A stretch of DNA of 64,000 bases from an uncultured Parabacteroides sp. (GTDB lineage Bacteria; Bacteroidota; Bacteroidia; Bacteroidales; Tannerellaceae): contig CALUZS010000005.1 of the NCBI GenBank assembly GCA_944325355.1, forward strand, positions 99,280-163,279, in the 5' to 3' direction. Positions 56,299-64,000 of this stretch are shown here, piece by piece. Under the pieces are notes generated by a model, which searched no databases, was not told the DNA's origin, and was given only the letters and a program-made list of their open reading frames with translations. Within the stretch, counting starts at the first letter, position 1. Each line of letters starts with the position of its first letter. The position numbers and the translations under genes are program-made.

Positions 56299-58347
56299 TC
56301 ACTGCGCAGGAATCGGAACACGCATGCAATCCAAGCCTTTCACTTCCACCTGCACGTTACCCGGAAGAGTAACTTTGTGGGAAACTTCGTCCATATTCAC
56401 GATAACAGCCGATGCTTCCCCGGAAATACTTATCCATTTGGCAGCCTGAACCACCGGCGTATTCTCAAACGATGGTATCTCACGCATCGGAATATCTCCC
56501 TCTAACGCAATATTGCCCATAAACCTACCTCCGCAAAACAGGTCATGGTTCTTCCGGCGGAAATCCGCCAAATCTTTCAAGAACTTCAACTCGGTCTTTG
56601 CTTCCGGCTTAGCCATATCGACAGGGTTTGCCCATCCCAACTGCGAGCCCCACAACAAACAGCGCATATTCTCAAACCGGAAAACACCATTGCTCAAATC
56701 CGCAGGAATATATGCATACGCACTTGTGATACAACGGTCGGAATAAACCAACGGGAACAGCGGAACCGCTTTTACATACTGGCTATGTGGCGTATTGACT
56801 GTGAGCAGCATATCAAACAAATCTATATAGCACTCCGCGTTCTCCTCCGATGTCAGTACATTACCCGCTTTCAAACAACCGGTTCTCATCTCTTTCAGCA
56901 GACTCCTGTACGCATAATGCCACCAGTTGCCGCCGCCCAGCGGATGGTTGTGGTTGGTTGCGTAACAGGGTTCGCAAGCTGCCGCTGCAATCTGGTCGAT
57001 ATACACGCCACGGGTCCCCAACTCTTCTTGGATGCGTTTCACCAGCCCTTTCTGCACGTTCCTCCAGATGTCCGAAGAGGGACAGGTTACCGTATTGAGC
57101 ACTTTCGACGCATAAACTTCCGTATACAAAGAACCGTCGGACTTCCGGCAAGAAGCTTCATAACCTTTCAATGCCTTATAAGATTCGTTTGCCGGATCCC
57201 ACAACCGTCCGTTGATATAAGGAGTCACGTAGCCCCCCAACTTCTGCGTCTCACGAACCATATCCGCAAAACCGTCCAAGGCAGGGAAATAATCCGGATA
57301 GTTCGTATCGAACGGATATTTATGCCAATAATACCAATGGACGCCTACGCCTTTCCCAAAATACTTCAACATCTTCCGGACAGCATCCATCGTCTCTTCA
57401 TTCACATGCCCCGGGCGAATCCAAACGTCGGCATTCAACATCCATTCAGGTATATCCCGTTCCCGTATCGATTTACTGCCCCATTCCGTAGAGAGGGCAA
57501 ACGGACGATACCATTTCTCCACCGCACTCTGCCACCCCTCTTTGCAGTAGCCTACTACCGTTGCCCACGGCAACGAAAACTTGCCGTCAGCGCTTGTCCA
57601 TTCCGCCGAAGCGACTATTTCCGAATAGAACGTAGACAGCCCGTTTTCGGGAGCCACTTTCAGATACTTGCCGGATGCGCCCTTGTCGACCGTCGAAAAG
57701 TAAAACGCTCCCTCTTCATTATACATCATCAAGAGCTGCAAAGCTCCTGTACATGACGGATACCTGGAGTTAAACATGCTCGTCGATGTCATGTCATACT
57801 CCGTCCCCCATCCGGCAGAAAGGATAGCTTTCGCATTCGGCGGACAAACTACCGGGATACGGGGAAACTCCAGCTTCTCTATACGCCACTTCTCCGGCAT
57901 TTCGGCTTCTATATTCCACTCCGGGAGCTCCGCTTCATCGGACAAAGAGACAATCATCCGCACCGGATATGTCGTTTCGCCCGACAGAACCATCTGCCAG
58001 GTAAACACAAGCGATTTGCCGCCTTCCCCTTCACGGACTTCCGCACCTTTATAATAACCGTTCTTAGGCCACAAATCGGGAGACTCACCATACGTCCCCC
58101 GATACAACAATTTCCACGGTTCCGTAACGCTTCCGCCCTCCGGAAGCATGTCGTGACCGTTCAACCGCAAAGTCTCCATCTTAAAGACCTTATCCGCAGA
58201 AAAGACAAGCTTAACCTTCCCATTTTCCAACACAGCCTTGCCGCCATTTATCACAGCCGTCGCTGGGTTAGCCGCAACCTGCCGGGCAAATAACAAGACA
58301 CCCGACAACACAAGCAATAAAATTGCACTCAATCTGCCTGATTTCAT
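56299..58347 (-). CDS. secreted DUF6259 family protein, probable glycoside hydrolase-like
   Basis: 682 residues with a signal peptide ending ARQVAAN. A beta-rich N-terminal domain (about 30-270) is followed by a TIM-barrel-like part with DVWIRPGHVNEE, GVGVHWYYWHKYPFD, GVYIDQIAAAACEPC and VLTSEENAEC. The acidic residues in IDQ and SEEN are candidates for catalysis. A small beta domain ends the chain. This is the layout I recall for DUF6259 proteins, which sit near carbohydrate-active families; no activity is proven. It stands alone, with no SusC/D partner. Confidence 0.72.
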   Translation of the reverse strand: MKSGRLSAILLLVLSGVLLFARQVAANPATAVINGGKAVLENGKVKLVFSADKVFKMETLRLNGHDMLPEGGSVTEPWKLLYRGTYGESPDLWPKNGYYKGAEVREGEGGKSLVFTWQMVLSGETTYPVRMIVSLSDEAELPEWNIEAEMPEKWRIEKLEFPRIPVVCPPNAKAILSAGWGTEYDMTSTSMFNSRYPSCTGALQLLMMYNEEGAFYFSTVDKGASGKYLKVAPENGLSTFYSEIVASAEWTSADGKFSLPWATVVGYCKEGWQSAVEKWYRPFALSTEWGSKSIRERDIPEWMLNADVWIRPGHVNEETMDAVRKMLKYFGKGVGVHWYYWHKYPFDTNYPDYFPALDGFADMVRETQKLGGYVTPYINGRLWDPANESYKALKGYEASCRKSDGSLYTEVYASKVLNTVTCPSSDIWRNVQKGLVKRIQEELGTRGVYIDQIAAAACEPCYATNHNHPLGGGNWWHYAYRSLLKEMRTGCLKAGNVLTSEENAECYIDLFDMLLTVNTPHSQYVKAVPLFPLVYSDRCITSAYAYIPADLSNGVFRFENMRCLLWGSQLGWANPVDMAKPEAKTELKFLKDLADFRRKNHDLFCGGRFMGNIALEGDIPMREIPSFENTPVVQAAKWISISGEASAVIVNMDEVSHKVTLPGNVQVEVKGLDCMRVPIPAQ

Positions 58348-58807
58348 GTGTATAAATTTAATTCGTTACAAAATACAATAATGCGAATATACGAATATAT
58401 CCAAGCCCGAGGAAGGGCATAAAACGAAAAAAGAACATAAAAAAGCGTCAGTCTTATACGGGCAATCCCAACCAGACCCCAAATCAACTAACAAAGCGAA
58501 TGACGCACCCATACAAAACGGACTGCAACTATAACTTTTACAACAACGCTCCGGCTAATTATAGTTTCTGCTTCAATACGACTGCCCTACGGCAAGGAAT
58601 GCCTACTCCACAAAGTTTGGCAGGTATGAATGGCGTTCAACGAACACGCCCCGAGCTATTCATTAGGAACTGTTCCGGCAAGAAGGTTTCACATACATAA
58701 ACGGAGAAAAGAAAAGCCAAACGAATCATAACGGGTATCATTGCTGTTGATATGCTACTCTTCGACTTAAACAGCTCTCCTTTTACGCTTTTAAGAGAAA
58801 AAATGCC
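58348..58807. other. gene-free gap between the DUF6259 gene and purL
   Basis: About 460 bases. A 66-codon plus-strand frame (58500-58700) and a minus-strand frame (58637-58909) exist but show no recognisable domain, no promoter box and no good start context. No hairpin terminator, tRNA or repeat was found. A degraded gene remnant is possible but unsupported. Confidence 0.4.
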
Positions 58808-58815
58808 TATCTTTG
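58808..58815 (+). promoter_or_regulatory. putative -7 box (TATCTTTG) for purL
   Basis: Exact TAnnTTTG match 35 bases before the ATG at 58851. It sits inside a longer in-frame version starting at 58752, which argues for the shorter start. No standard -33 box. Confidence 0.6.
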
Positions 58816-58850
58816 TCATCTCAATAAAAACATACATTAAACACAACGAT

Positions 58851-61800
58851 ATGATTTTATTTTTCAAATCTTCAACAAAGACAGTGCTTGCGGTAGACAC
58901 CCTGCACAATTTATCGTCTGAAGATGTTCAAAAACTCGTATGGCTGTTCAGCAATGCAACCCCCTTGGAGACTGAATCTGTAGACGGATGGTATGTCGGT
59001 CCGCGACGCGAAATGATAACCCCGTGGAGTACGAATGCTGTGGAAATCACGCAGAACATGGGTATTTCCGGCATCGCAAGAATCGAAGAATACTTTCCAG
59101 TTTCTTCCGGGGACGCGGAACATGACCCGATGCTGCAACGAATCTACAAAGGTTTGGACCAGGAGTTGTTTACAATCAACAAACAACCGGATCCCATCCT
59201 TTACATCGATGACCTGGATGCTTACAACGAGCAGGAAGGTTTAGCCCTAAGCCAAGAGGAAATCTCTTACTTAAAAGAGGTCAGCCTGAAGTTAAACAGG
59301 AAATTAACCGACAGTGAAGTGTTCGGATTCTCGCAAGTGAACTCAGAGCACTGCCGGCATAAAATATTCGGAGGAGTTTTCGTTATCGACGGAGAAGAGA
59401 AAGAAAGCTCCCTGTTCAATCTGATTAAAAAGACATCGGCTGTCAATCCGAACAAACTGGTATCAGCCTATAAAGACAATGTTGCTTTCAACGATGGTCC
59501 GGTTGTCGAACAATTTGCCCCTAAGAGCAGCGACAAACCCGATTTCTATGAAGTAAAAGATATAAAGACCGTCATCTCCCTGAAAGCCGAAACGCACAAC
59601 TTCCCGACAACGGTAGAACCGTTCAACGGGGCGGCTACCGGAACAGGTGGAGAAATCCGCGACCGCTTGGGCGGAGGCAAAGCATCTTTGCCCATCGCAG
59701 GAACGGCTGTTTACATGACCTCCTATCCGCGTACCGAGGGCGCCCGCGAATGGGAAACCATTTTGGATCCGCGCAAATGGTTATACCAGACACCGGAACA
59801 GATATTAATCAAGGCATCGAACGGTGCTTCCGACTTCGGAAACAAATTCGGGCAACCGCTGATTTGCGGCTCTGTCCTCACCTTCGAGCATGCCGAAAAC
59901 AACAAGAAATATGCTTACGACAAGGTAATCATGCTGGCAGGCGGCGTAGGTTATGCAAACAAACGCGACGCACTGAAAGGCGACCCGAAACCGGGTGAGA
60001 AGGTCGTAGTAATCGGCGGTGACAACTACCGCATCGGTATGGGTGGAGGAGCCGTATCTTCCGTAAATACCGGGCAATACACAAGCGGCATCGAACTGAA
60101 TGCCGTGCAACGTGCCAACCCTGAAATGCAAAAACGGGCTGCCAACGTCATCCGTGCCATTGCCGAGTCCGACGACAACCCGATAGTCTCCATCCACGAC
60201 CACGGAGCCGGAGGACACCTGAACTGCTTGTCGGAATTGGTTGAAGCCACCGGCGGACACATCGAAATGGACAAACTCCCTATCGGCGACCCGACCCTCT
60301 CGGCTAAAGAGATTATCGGAAACGAAAGTCAAGAACGCATGGGGCTGCTGATGGAAGAGAAAGATGTTGAAAGGGTACATAAAATCGCAGAACGCGAACG
60401 CGCCCCGATGTATGTTGTAGGTAACACTACCGATGACATGAAATTCGTCTTCGAACAGGCCGACGGCGTGAAACCCATCGACATTAAGCTGGAATACATG
60501 TTCGGAAAACCTCCACGCACCGTCATGACCGACCATACCGTGACAGAGTCTTTCCAACCGGTTACCTATAAGGAATCCGAACTGCACCACTACCTTGAGA
60601 ACGTATTGCAACTGGAAGCTGTTGCCTGCAAAGACTGGCTGACCAACAAAGTAGACCGCTCCGTTACCGGAAAGGTTGCACGCCAGCAATGCCAAGGCGA
60701 ATTGCAATTGCCGTTGAGCGATTTGGGCGCAGTAGCTCTCGATTACCGGGGAAAAAGCGGCATCGCTACCTCTATCGGACATGCACCGCAGGTTGCAATG
60801 GTAGACTCGGAAGCAGGTTCCGTTATGGCTATTGCCGAAGCATTGACCAACATTGTCTTTGCTCCGCTGACAGACAAGCTGTCGAGCGTATCCCTTAGTG
60901 CCAACTGGATGTGGCCTTGCAGGAACGAAGGTGAAGATGCCCGGTTGTACAAGGCAGTACAGGCAGCGTCCGACTTTGCCTGCGAGTTGGGTATCAACAT
61001 TCCTACCGGTAAGGATTCGCTTTCCATGACCCAGAAGTATGGAGATGACAAAGTACTTGCTCCCGGGACAGTCATCATATCTGCCGGGGCAGAGGTGAAC
61101 GATGTGAAGAAAATCGTTTCCCCGGTCTTGGCTAAAGAGAAAAACTCCTACATATATTATATAGACTTCTCTTTCGATTCGCTCAAGCTCGGCGGCTCGG
61201 CATTGGCTCAGGTATTAGGCAAATTGGGCAACGAAGTGCCCACTGTAAAAGACAGCGACTATTTCCGGGCAGCATTCAATGCCGTACAAGATGCCATCAG
61301 CCAGGAGCTGGTACTGGCAGGACACGATATTTCTGCCGGCGGTATGATTACGGCACTGCTTGAAATGTGCTTCGCCAACGTGGAAGGCGGATTGGAAGTG
61401 AACTTGGATAAGATTGCCGAAAGCGACATCGTGAAGATTCTGTTCGCCGAAAACCCGGCAGTCTTGCTGCAAGTAAAAGACAAGAAAAGCTTCGAGAAAC
61501 TGATGAACGACGCCGGAATAGGCTTTGCCATCGTGGCACGCCCGACCGACGAACGTCACATCCTGGTTTCCAAAGAGGGCATCCAATACCAATTCGGCAT
61601 CGATTACATGCGTGACGTATGGTACGAATCATCCTACAAGCTCGACATCAAACAGAGCGGAAACGTTTGCGCAGGCAATCGTTTCGAGAACTACAAGATG
61701 CAACCGCTTGAGTTCCATTACAACAAGAACTTTACCGGAAAATTGGCAGACTACGGACTGTCGTTCGACCGGAAAGGGGCTAGCGGCATTAAAGCGGCAG

Positions 61801-62537
61801 TTATTCGTGAAAAAGGTTGCCAATGCGAACGTGAAACATCCTACGCACTTTATCTGGCAGGTTTCGATGTGAAGGATGTGCACATGACAGACTTGGCTTC
61901 CGGACGCGAAACATTGGAAGACATCAACATGATTGTGTTCTGCGGAGGATTCTCCAATTCAGACGTATTAGGCTCGGCAAAAGGATGGGCGGCAGGAATC
62001 CTGTTCAACGAAAAGGCAAAGAACGCCATCGACAAGTTCTACGCCCGCAAAGACACGCTGAGTCTGGGTATCTGCAACGGTTGCCAGTTGATGGCAGAGC
62101 TGGGTGTAATCTATCCGGAACACGCAGAGAAGCACAAGATGCTACACAACGACTCCCATAAGTTTGAATCCAACTTCATCACATTGGAGATACCGAAGAA
62201 CCATTCCATCATGTTCGGCTCATTGAGCGGCAGCAAGTTAGGTGCATGGGTAGCTCACGGTGAAGGGAAATTCGACTTCCCGTATGACGAAAAAGAGTAT
62301 CATATCGTTGCCAAATACAACTACGAAGGGTATCCTGCGAACCCGAACGGGTCGCCTTGGTCGGTTGCCGGAGTATGCTCGCACGACGGTCGCCACTTGG
62401 CAATGATGCCCCACCTGGAACGCGCGATGTTCCCTTGGCAGTGCGCATACTACCCTGCCGACCGGCGGATGAAAGACGAAGTAACTCCTTGGATTGAAGC
62501 ATTCGTCAATGCACGGAAATGGATCGAAAAACAATAA
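58851..62537 (+). CDS. purL: phosphoribosylformylglycinamidine synthase, single-chain type
   Basis: 1228 residues from the ATG at 58851. The N-terminal PurS-like part is followed by the synthetase halves, with GFSQVNSEHCRHKIF, KAETHNFPTTVEPF, GTGGEIRDR and VSIHDHGAGGHLNCLSEL. The C-terminal glutamine amidotransferase has LSLGICNGCQLMAELG (catalytic Cys near residue 1077) and the His-Gly-Glu of WVAHGEGKF. It makes FGAM from FGAR, glutamine and ATP in purine synthesis. The first ~33 codons of the longer frame are rejected because of the promoter box. Ends at a strong terminator. Confidence 0.96.
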   Translation: MILFFKSSTKTVLAVDTLHNLSSEDVQKLVWLFSNATPLETESVDGWYVGPRREMITPWSTNAVEITQNMGISGIARIEEYFPVSSGDAEHDPMLQRIYKGLDQELFTINKQPDPILYIDDLDAYNEQEGLALSQEEISYLKEVSLKLNRKLTDSEVFGFSQVNSEHCRHKIFGGVFVIDGEEKESSLFNLIKKTSAVNPNKLVSAYKDNVAFNDGPVVEQFAPKSSDKPDFYEVKDIKTVISLKAETHNFPTTVEPFNGAATGTGGEIRDRLGGGKASLPIAGTAVYMTSYPRTEGAREWETILDPRKWLYQTPEQILIKASNGASDFGNKFGQPLICGSVLTFEHAENNKKYAYDKVIMLAGGVGYANKRDALKGDPKPGEKVVVIGGDNYRIGMGGGAVSSVNTGQYTSGIELNAVQRANPEMQKRAANVIRAIAESDDNPIVSIHDHGAGGHLNCLSELVEATGGHIEMDKLPIGDPTLSAKEIIGNESQERMGLLMEEKDVERVHKIAERERAPMYVVGNTTDDMKFVFEQADGVKPIDIKLEYMFGKPPRTVMTDHTVTESFQPVTYKESELHHYLENVLQLEAVACKDWLTNKVDRSVTGKVARQQCQGELQLPLSDLGAVALDYRGKSGIATSIGHAPQVAMVDSEAGSVMAIAEALTNIVFAPLTDKLSSVSLSANWMWPCRNEGEDARLYKAVQAASDFACELGINIPTGKDSLSMTQKYGDDKVLAPGTVIISAGAEVNDVKKIVSPVLAKEKNSYIYYIDFSFDSLKLGGSALAQVLGKLGNEVPTVKDSDYFRAAFNAVQDAISQELVLAGHDISAGGMITALLEMCFANVEGGLEVNLDKIAESDIVKILFAENPAVLLQVKDKKSFEKLMNDAGIGFAIVARPTDERHILVSKEGIQYQFGIDYMRDVWYESSYKLDIKQSGNVCAGNRFENYKMQPLEFHYNKNFTGKLADYGLSFDRKGASGIKAAVIREKGCQCERETSYALYLAGFDVKDVHMTDLASGRETLEDINMIVFCGGFSNSDVLGSAKGWAAGILFNEKAKNAIDKFYARKDTLSLGICNGCQLMAELGVIYPEHAEKHKMLHNDSHKFESNFITLEIPKNHSIMFGSLSGSKLGAWVAHGEGKFDFPYDEKEYHIVAKYNYEGYPANPNGSPWSVAGVCSHDGRHLAMMPHLERAMFPWQCAYYPADRRMKDEVTPWIEAFVNARKWIEKQ

Positions 62538-62553
62538 AGTTTCACCTACCTAT

Positions 62554-62603
62554 AAAAAGAGAGCAGCCTTAACCACACCGGGGATTAAGGCTGCTCTCTT
62601 TTT
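62554..62603. terminator. terminator between purL and the porin gene
   Basis: AAAAAGAGAGCAGCCTTAA and TTAAGGCTGCTCTCTTTTT form a perfect 19-bp stem around a 12-base loop. A-run and T-run on the two sides suit both convergent genes. Confidence 0.93.
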
Positions 62604-62652
62604 GCTCTGTTTGTAACAAGCTCGCCGGCTGACGTCCGGCGAACCACCGCCA

Positions 62653-63885
62653 TTACAAACCCAGCTCTATCTGGAAGCGGAACTGCCAGCGGTTATACGC
62701 ATCCAGCGCCCCGCTCCTATGGTTGTAGGAAGCATCCGCCTGTACTTTCAAGTTATGCCCTATCAGATATTTGGTGATACCCAAAGTTGTCTGGTTCTGG
62801 TTTTTATAACCGGCAAGCGCCCGTACTTCGCTGTCGGGGAACAAAGTAGAGTTCCTTAAAGCAACCTCCCAGTTCTTCTTAAACAGGTAACTCGTCTGTA
62901 TGTTCAATCCGCGACCGGTAAACACGAACTCTTCCGAGCCTTCACCAAACGTCGGCTCATTGCATATACGTCCCATGAAATCGGTATAGAAAGCAAAGCC
63001 TTGATATTTCAAGATAAAATCCAGGAAATAGCTCTGCAAGTCGCGCGTAGCATCACCCGGCATGAACGCGCCGTTCTGCCCCTGCACACGGCAGGCATTG
63101 TCGTTAAACGAATAAGCACCGGCAATCAAGAACTTCACCCGGTCTTCACGCTCAATGTCGCCTTCAGCCACATCGCCAAGCCCCTTGAAACGTCCCAACG
63201 GATACAGTTCCAAACGCCCCGTGTAGGCAAAACCGTTCTTGCTGTTGCTTGCCCAATTGCGCCCCTCACCCATCGTGATGGAGCCTTTCGCCGAGATGTC
63301 GAACGTCTCCGAAAGACGCCCGTAATATTCGCCAAAGAAACCGAAGTCACGGTCAAGGTTGAACTCGGAGTTCACGATACTGCGGTCCACGAACTGCAAG
63401 GCACTCGAAGAGTTGACCCTCGCCCGGTTCGCCTTTATCTTCGTCTGCCCGAAGCCGATGCTCCAGCTCGAATTAGGCATGTAGTAAATCATAGCGTCAC
63501 GCACAAAGTTCATATTCCCGTTTGGCACGGTACGCGTATCATAAGGCGTAAAGCCCAACTGTATCGAATAGAGGAGCTTCTCGGTCAATATATACCCGTC
63601 GAAACGCAGGCGCAGGCGCTTCACTTGCGCTTCCGTGTTATTCAACGAGAAACGGTCGTCCAGTTCAAATGCCAGCATGTTCTGCATCCTGAAGCGGAGA
63701 GTCATCTTATATAACTTGTTCTTCGGCTCGAAGGTAATCCCCTTTCCCACCTCGATGTTCGGCATGTTCTGCATCTTGCGCACCAACTCTTTCGAGAGAC
63801 GGACGGAGTCCTCCTGCGCGGAGACCCGTGCCACTCCTCCTAAAAATAAAATTCCAACAATTACTATTAGCTTCTTACACAACAT
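62653..63885 (-). CDS. outer-membrane porin of the phosphate-selective (OprO/OprP) type
   Basis: 410 residues from the ATG at 63885; a longer frame starting at 63906 overlaps a -7 box. The signal peptide ends GVARVSAQED. The mature protein is rich in alternating polar/aromatic strands typical of a 16-18-strand barrel: MTLRFRMQNMLAFEL, LRLRFDGYIL, WSIGFGQTKIKANRARV and the late WRFRFQIELGL. The O/P family selects phosphate or other anions; the true substrate is not shown here. Monocistronic, facing purL. Confidence 0.82.
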   Translation of the reverse strand: MLCKKLIVIVGILFLGGVARVSAQEDSVRLSKELVRKMQNMPNIEVGKGITFEPKNKLYKMTLRFRMQNMLAFELDDRFSLNNTEAQVKRLRLRFDGYILTEKLLYSIQLGFTPYDTRTVPNGNMNFVRDAMIYYMPNSSWSIGFGQTKIKANRARVNSSSALQFVDRSIVNSEFNLDRDFGFFGEYYGRLSETFDISAKGSITMGEGRNWASNSKNGFAYTGRLELYPLGRFKGLGDVAEGDIEREDRVKFLIAGAYSFNDNACRVQGQNGAFMPGDATRDLQSYFLDFILKYQGFAFYTDFMGRICNEPTFGEGSEEFVFTGRGLNIQTSYLFKKNWEVALRNSTLFPDSEVRALAGYKNQNQTTLGITKYLIGHNLKVQADASYNHRSGALDAYNRWQFRFQIELGL

Positions 63886-63903
63886 ATTCCTTAAATTTGG
63901 GCG

Positions 63904-63911
63904 CAAATTTA
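63904..63911 (-). promoter_or_regulatory. putative -7 box (TAAATTTG) for the porin gene
   Basis: The reverse complement reads TAAATTTG, matching TAnnTTTG, 18 bases before the ATG at 63885. No clear -33 box in the remaining sequence. Confidence 0.55.
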
Positions 63912-64000
63912 CGGAAAATCTCCGGAATATCCGCCGAATTGCAGCAGATTAACGCAACAGGATTTGATAATTAGGGAGTTAGAGGAAAAATGCAGAAGTT

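Noticed and set aside
56545..57756. 403-codon plus-strand frame opposite the DUF6259 gene
   Set aside because: Composition is Arg/His/Cys-rich and low in domain signal, typical of an antisense shadow; the minus-strand gene has a signal peptide and family motifs.
58500..58700. 66-codon small protein candidate
   Set aside because: No promoter, no ribosome-site context, no recognisable domain; reported only as part of the gap.
59805..60782. 325-codon minus-strand frame inside purL
   Set aside because: Antisense to conserved purL motifs; no family resemblance.
63990..64000. Possible gene start (ATG CAG AAG) at the right edge after an AGAGGAAAA stretch
   Set aside because: Only three codons are visible; cannot be supported.

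Overview
The window is a stretch of a Bacteroidales chromosome, most like a gut Bacteroides/Parabacteroides relative. The genus is inferred, not proven. The signs are a fused SecDF; repeated TAnnTTTG promoter boxes (the Bacteroidetes -7 element), some with a TTTG box 18-22 bases upstream; family-typical proteins (NigD-like, DUF4468, DUF6259, GH116, ECF sigma with membrane partner, TamB/TamA); and class II ribonucleotide reductase. I saw no rRNA, tRNA, CRISPR array, insertion sequence or prophage. The region looks like core chromosome.

Layout. 1-8.3 kb: a truncated GH13 alpha-amylase overlapping a patatin-like phospholipase; a MATE exporter; an HU protein; two overlapping rhomboid proteases with a membrane-anchored EEP-fold enzyme; two DUF4468 secreted proteins. 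8.5-17.3 kb: secDF, a NahK-type sugar kinase, an Lrp/AsnC regulator, a subtilisin-like protease, then xseA-xseB-ispD. 17.3-29.1 kb, all minus strand: dnaE, an ECF sigma / anti-sigma / YGD-repeat lipoprotein operon, a NigD-like lipoprotein, lpxB, surE and a GH116 enzyme. 29.3-37.3 kb, minus strand: nrdJ, dnaA, an amidase-MlaD pair and an unknown lipoprotein.

37.3-44.3 kb is the most informative part: an operon leuA-leuC-(PNPOx-like)-leuD-cimA-leuB. The second synthase has the catalytic and pyruvate-pocket residues I recall for Leptospira citramalate synthase. The operon can therefore be read as making both leucine and, through citramalate and the shared LeuCD/LeuB enzymes, 2-oxobutyrate for isoleucine. 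Upstream lies an unannotated 24-residue Leu/Ile-rich leader peptide, a strong terminator hairpin and a perfect 10-bp competing antiterminator pairing. This is a classical ribosome-stalling attenuator that seems able to sense both products.

44.4-52.6 kb: a TamA-like and a TamB protein (tamB first in the transcript) and a BASS-type transporter. 52.8-56.2 kb, plus strand: groES-groEL preceded by a sigma-54-like GG-N10-GC element instead of the usual box, then rpsF-rpsR-rplI with a near-ideal promoter and terminator. 56.3-64 kb: a DUF6259 secreted protein, purL, and a phosphate-selective-type porin. Several start codons were set downstream of the longest possible frame because a promoter -7 box lies inside the longer version.
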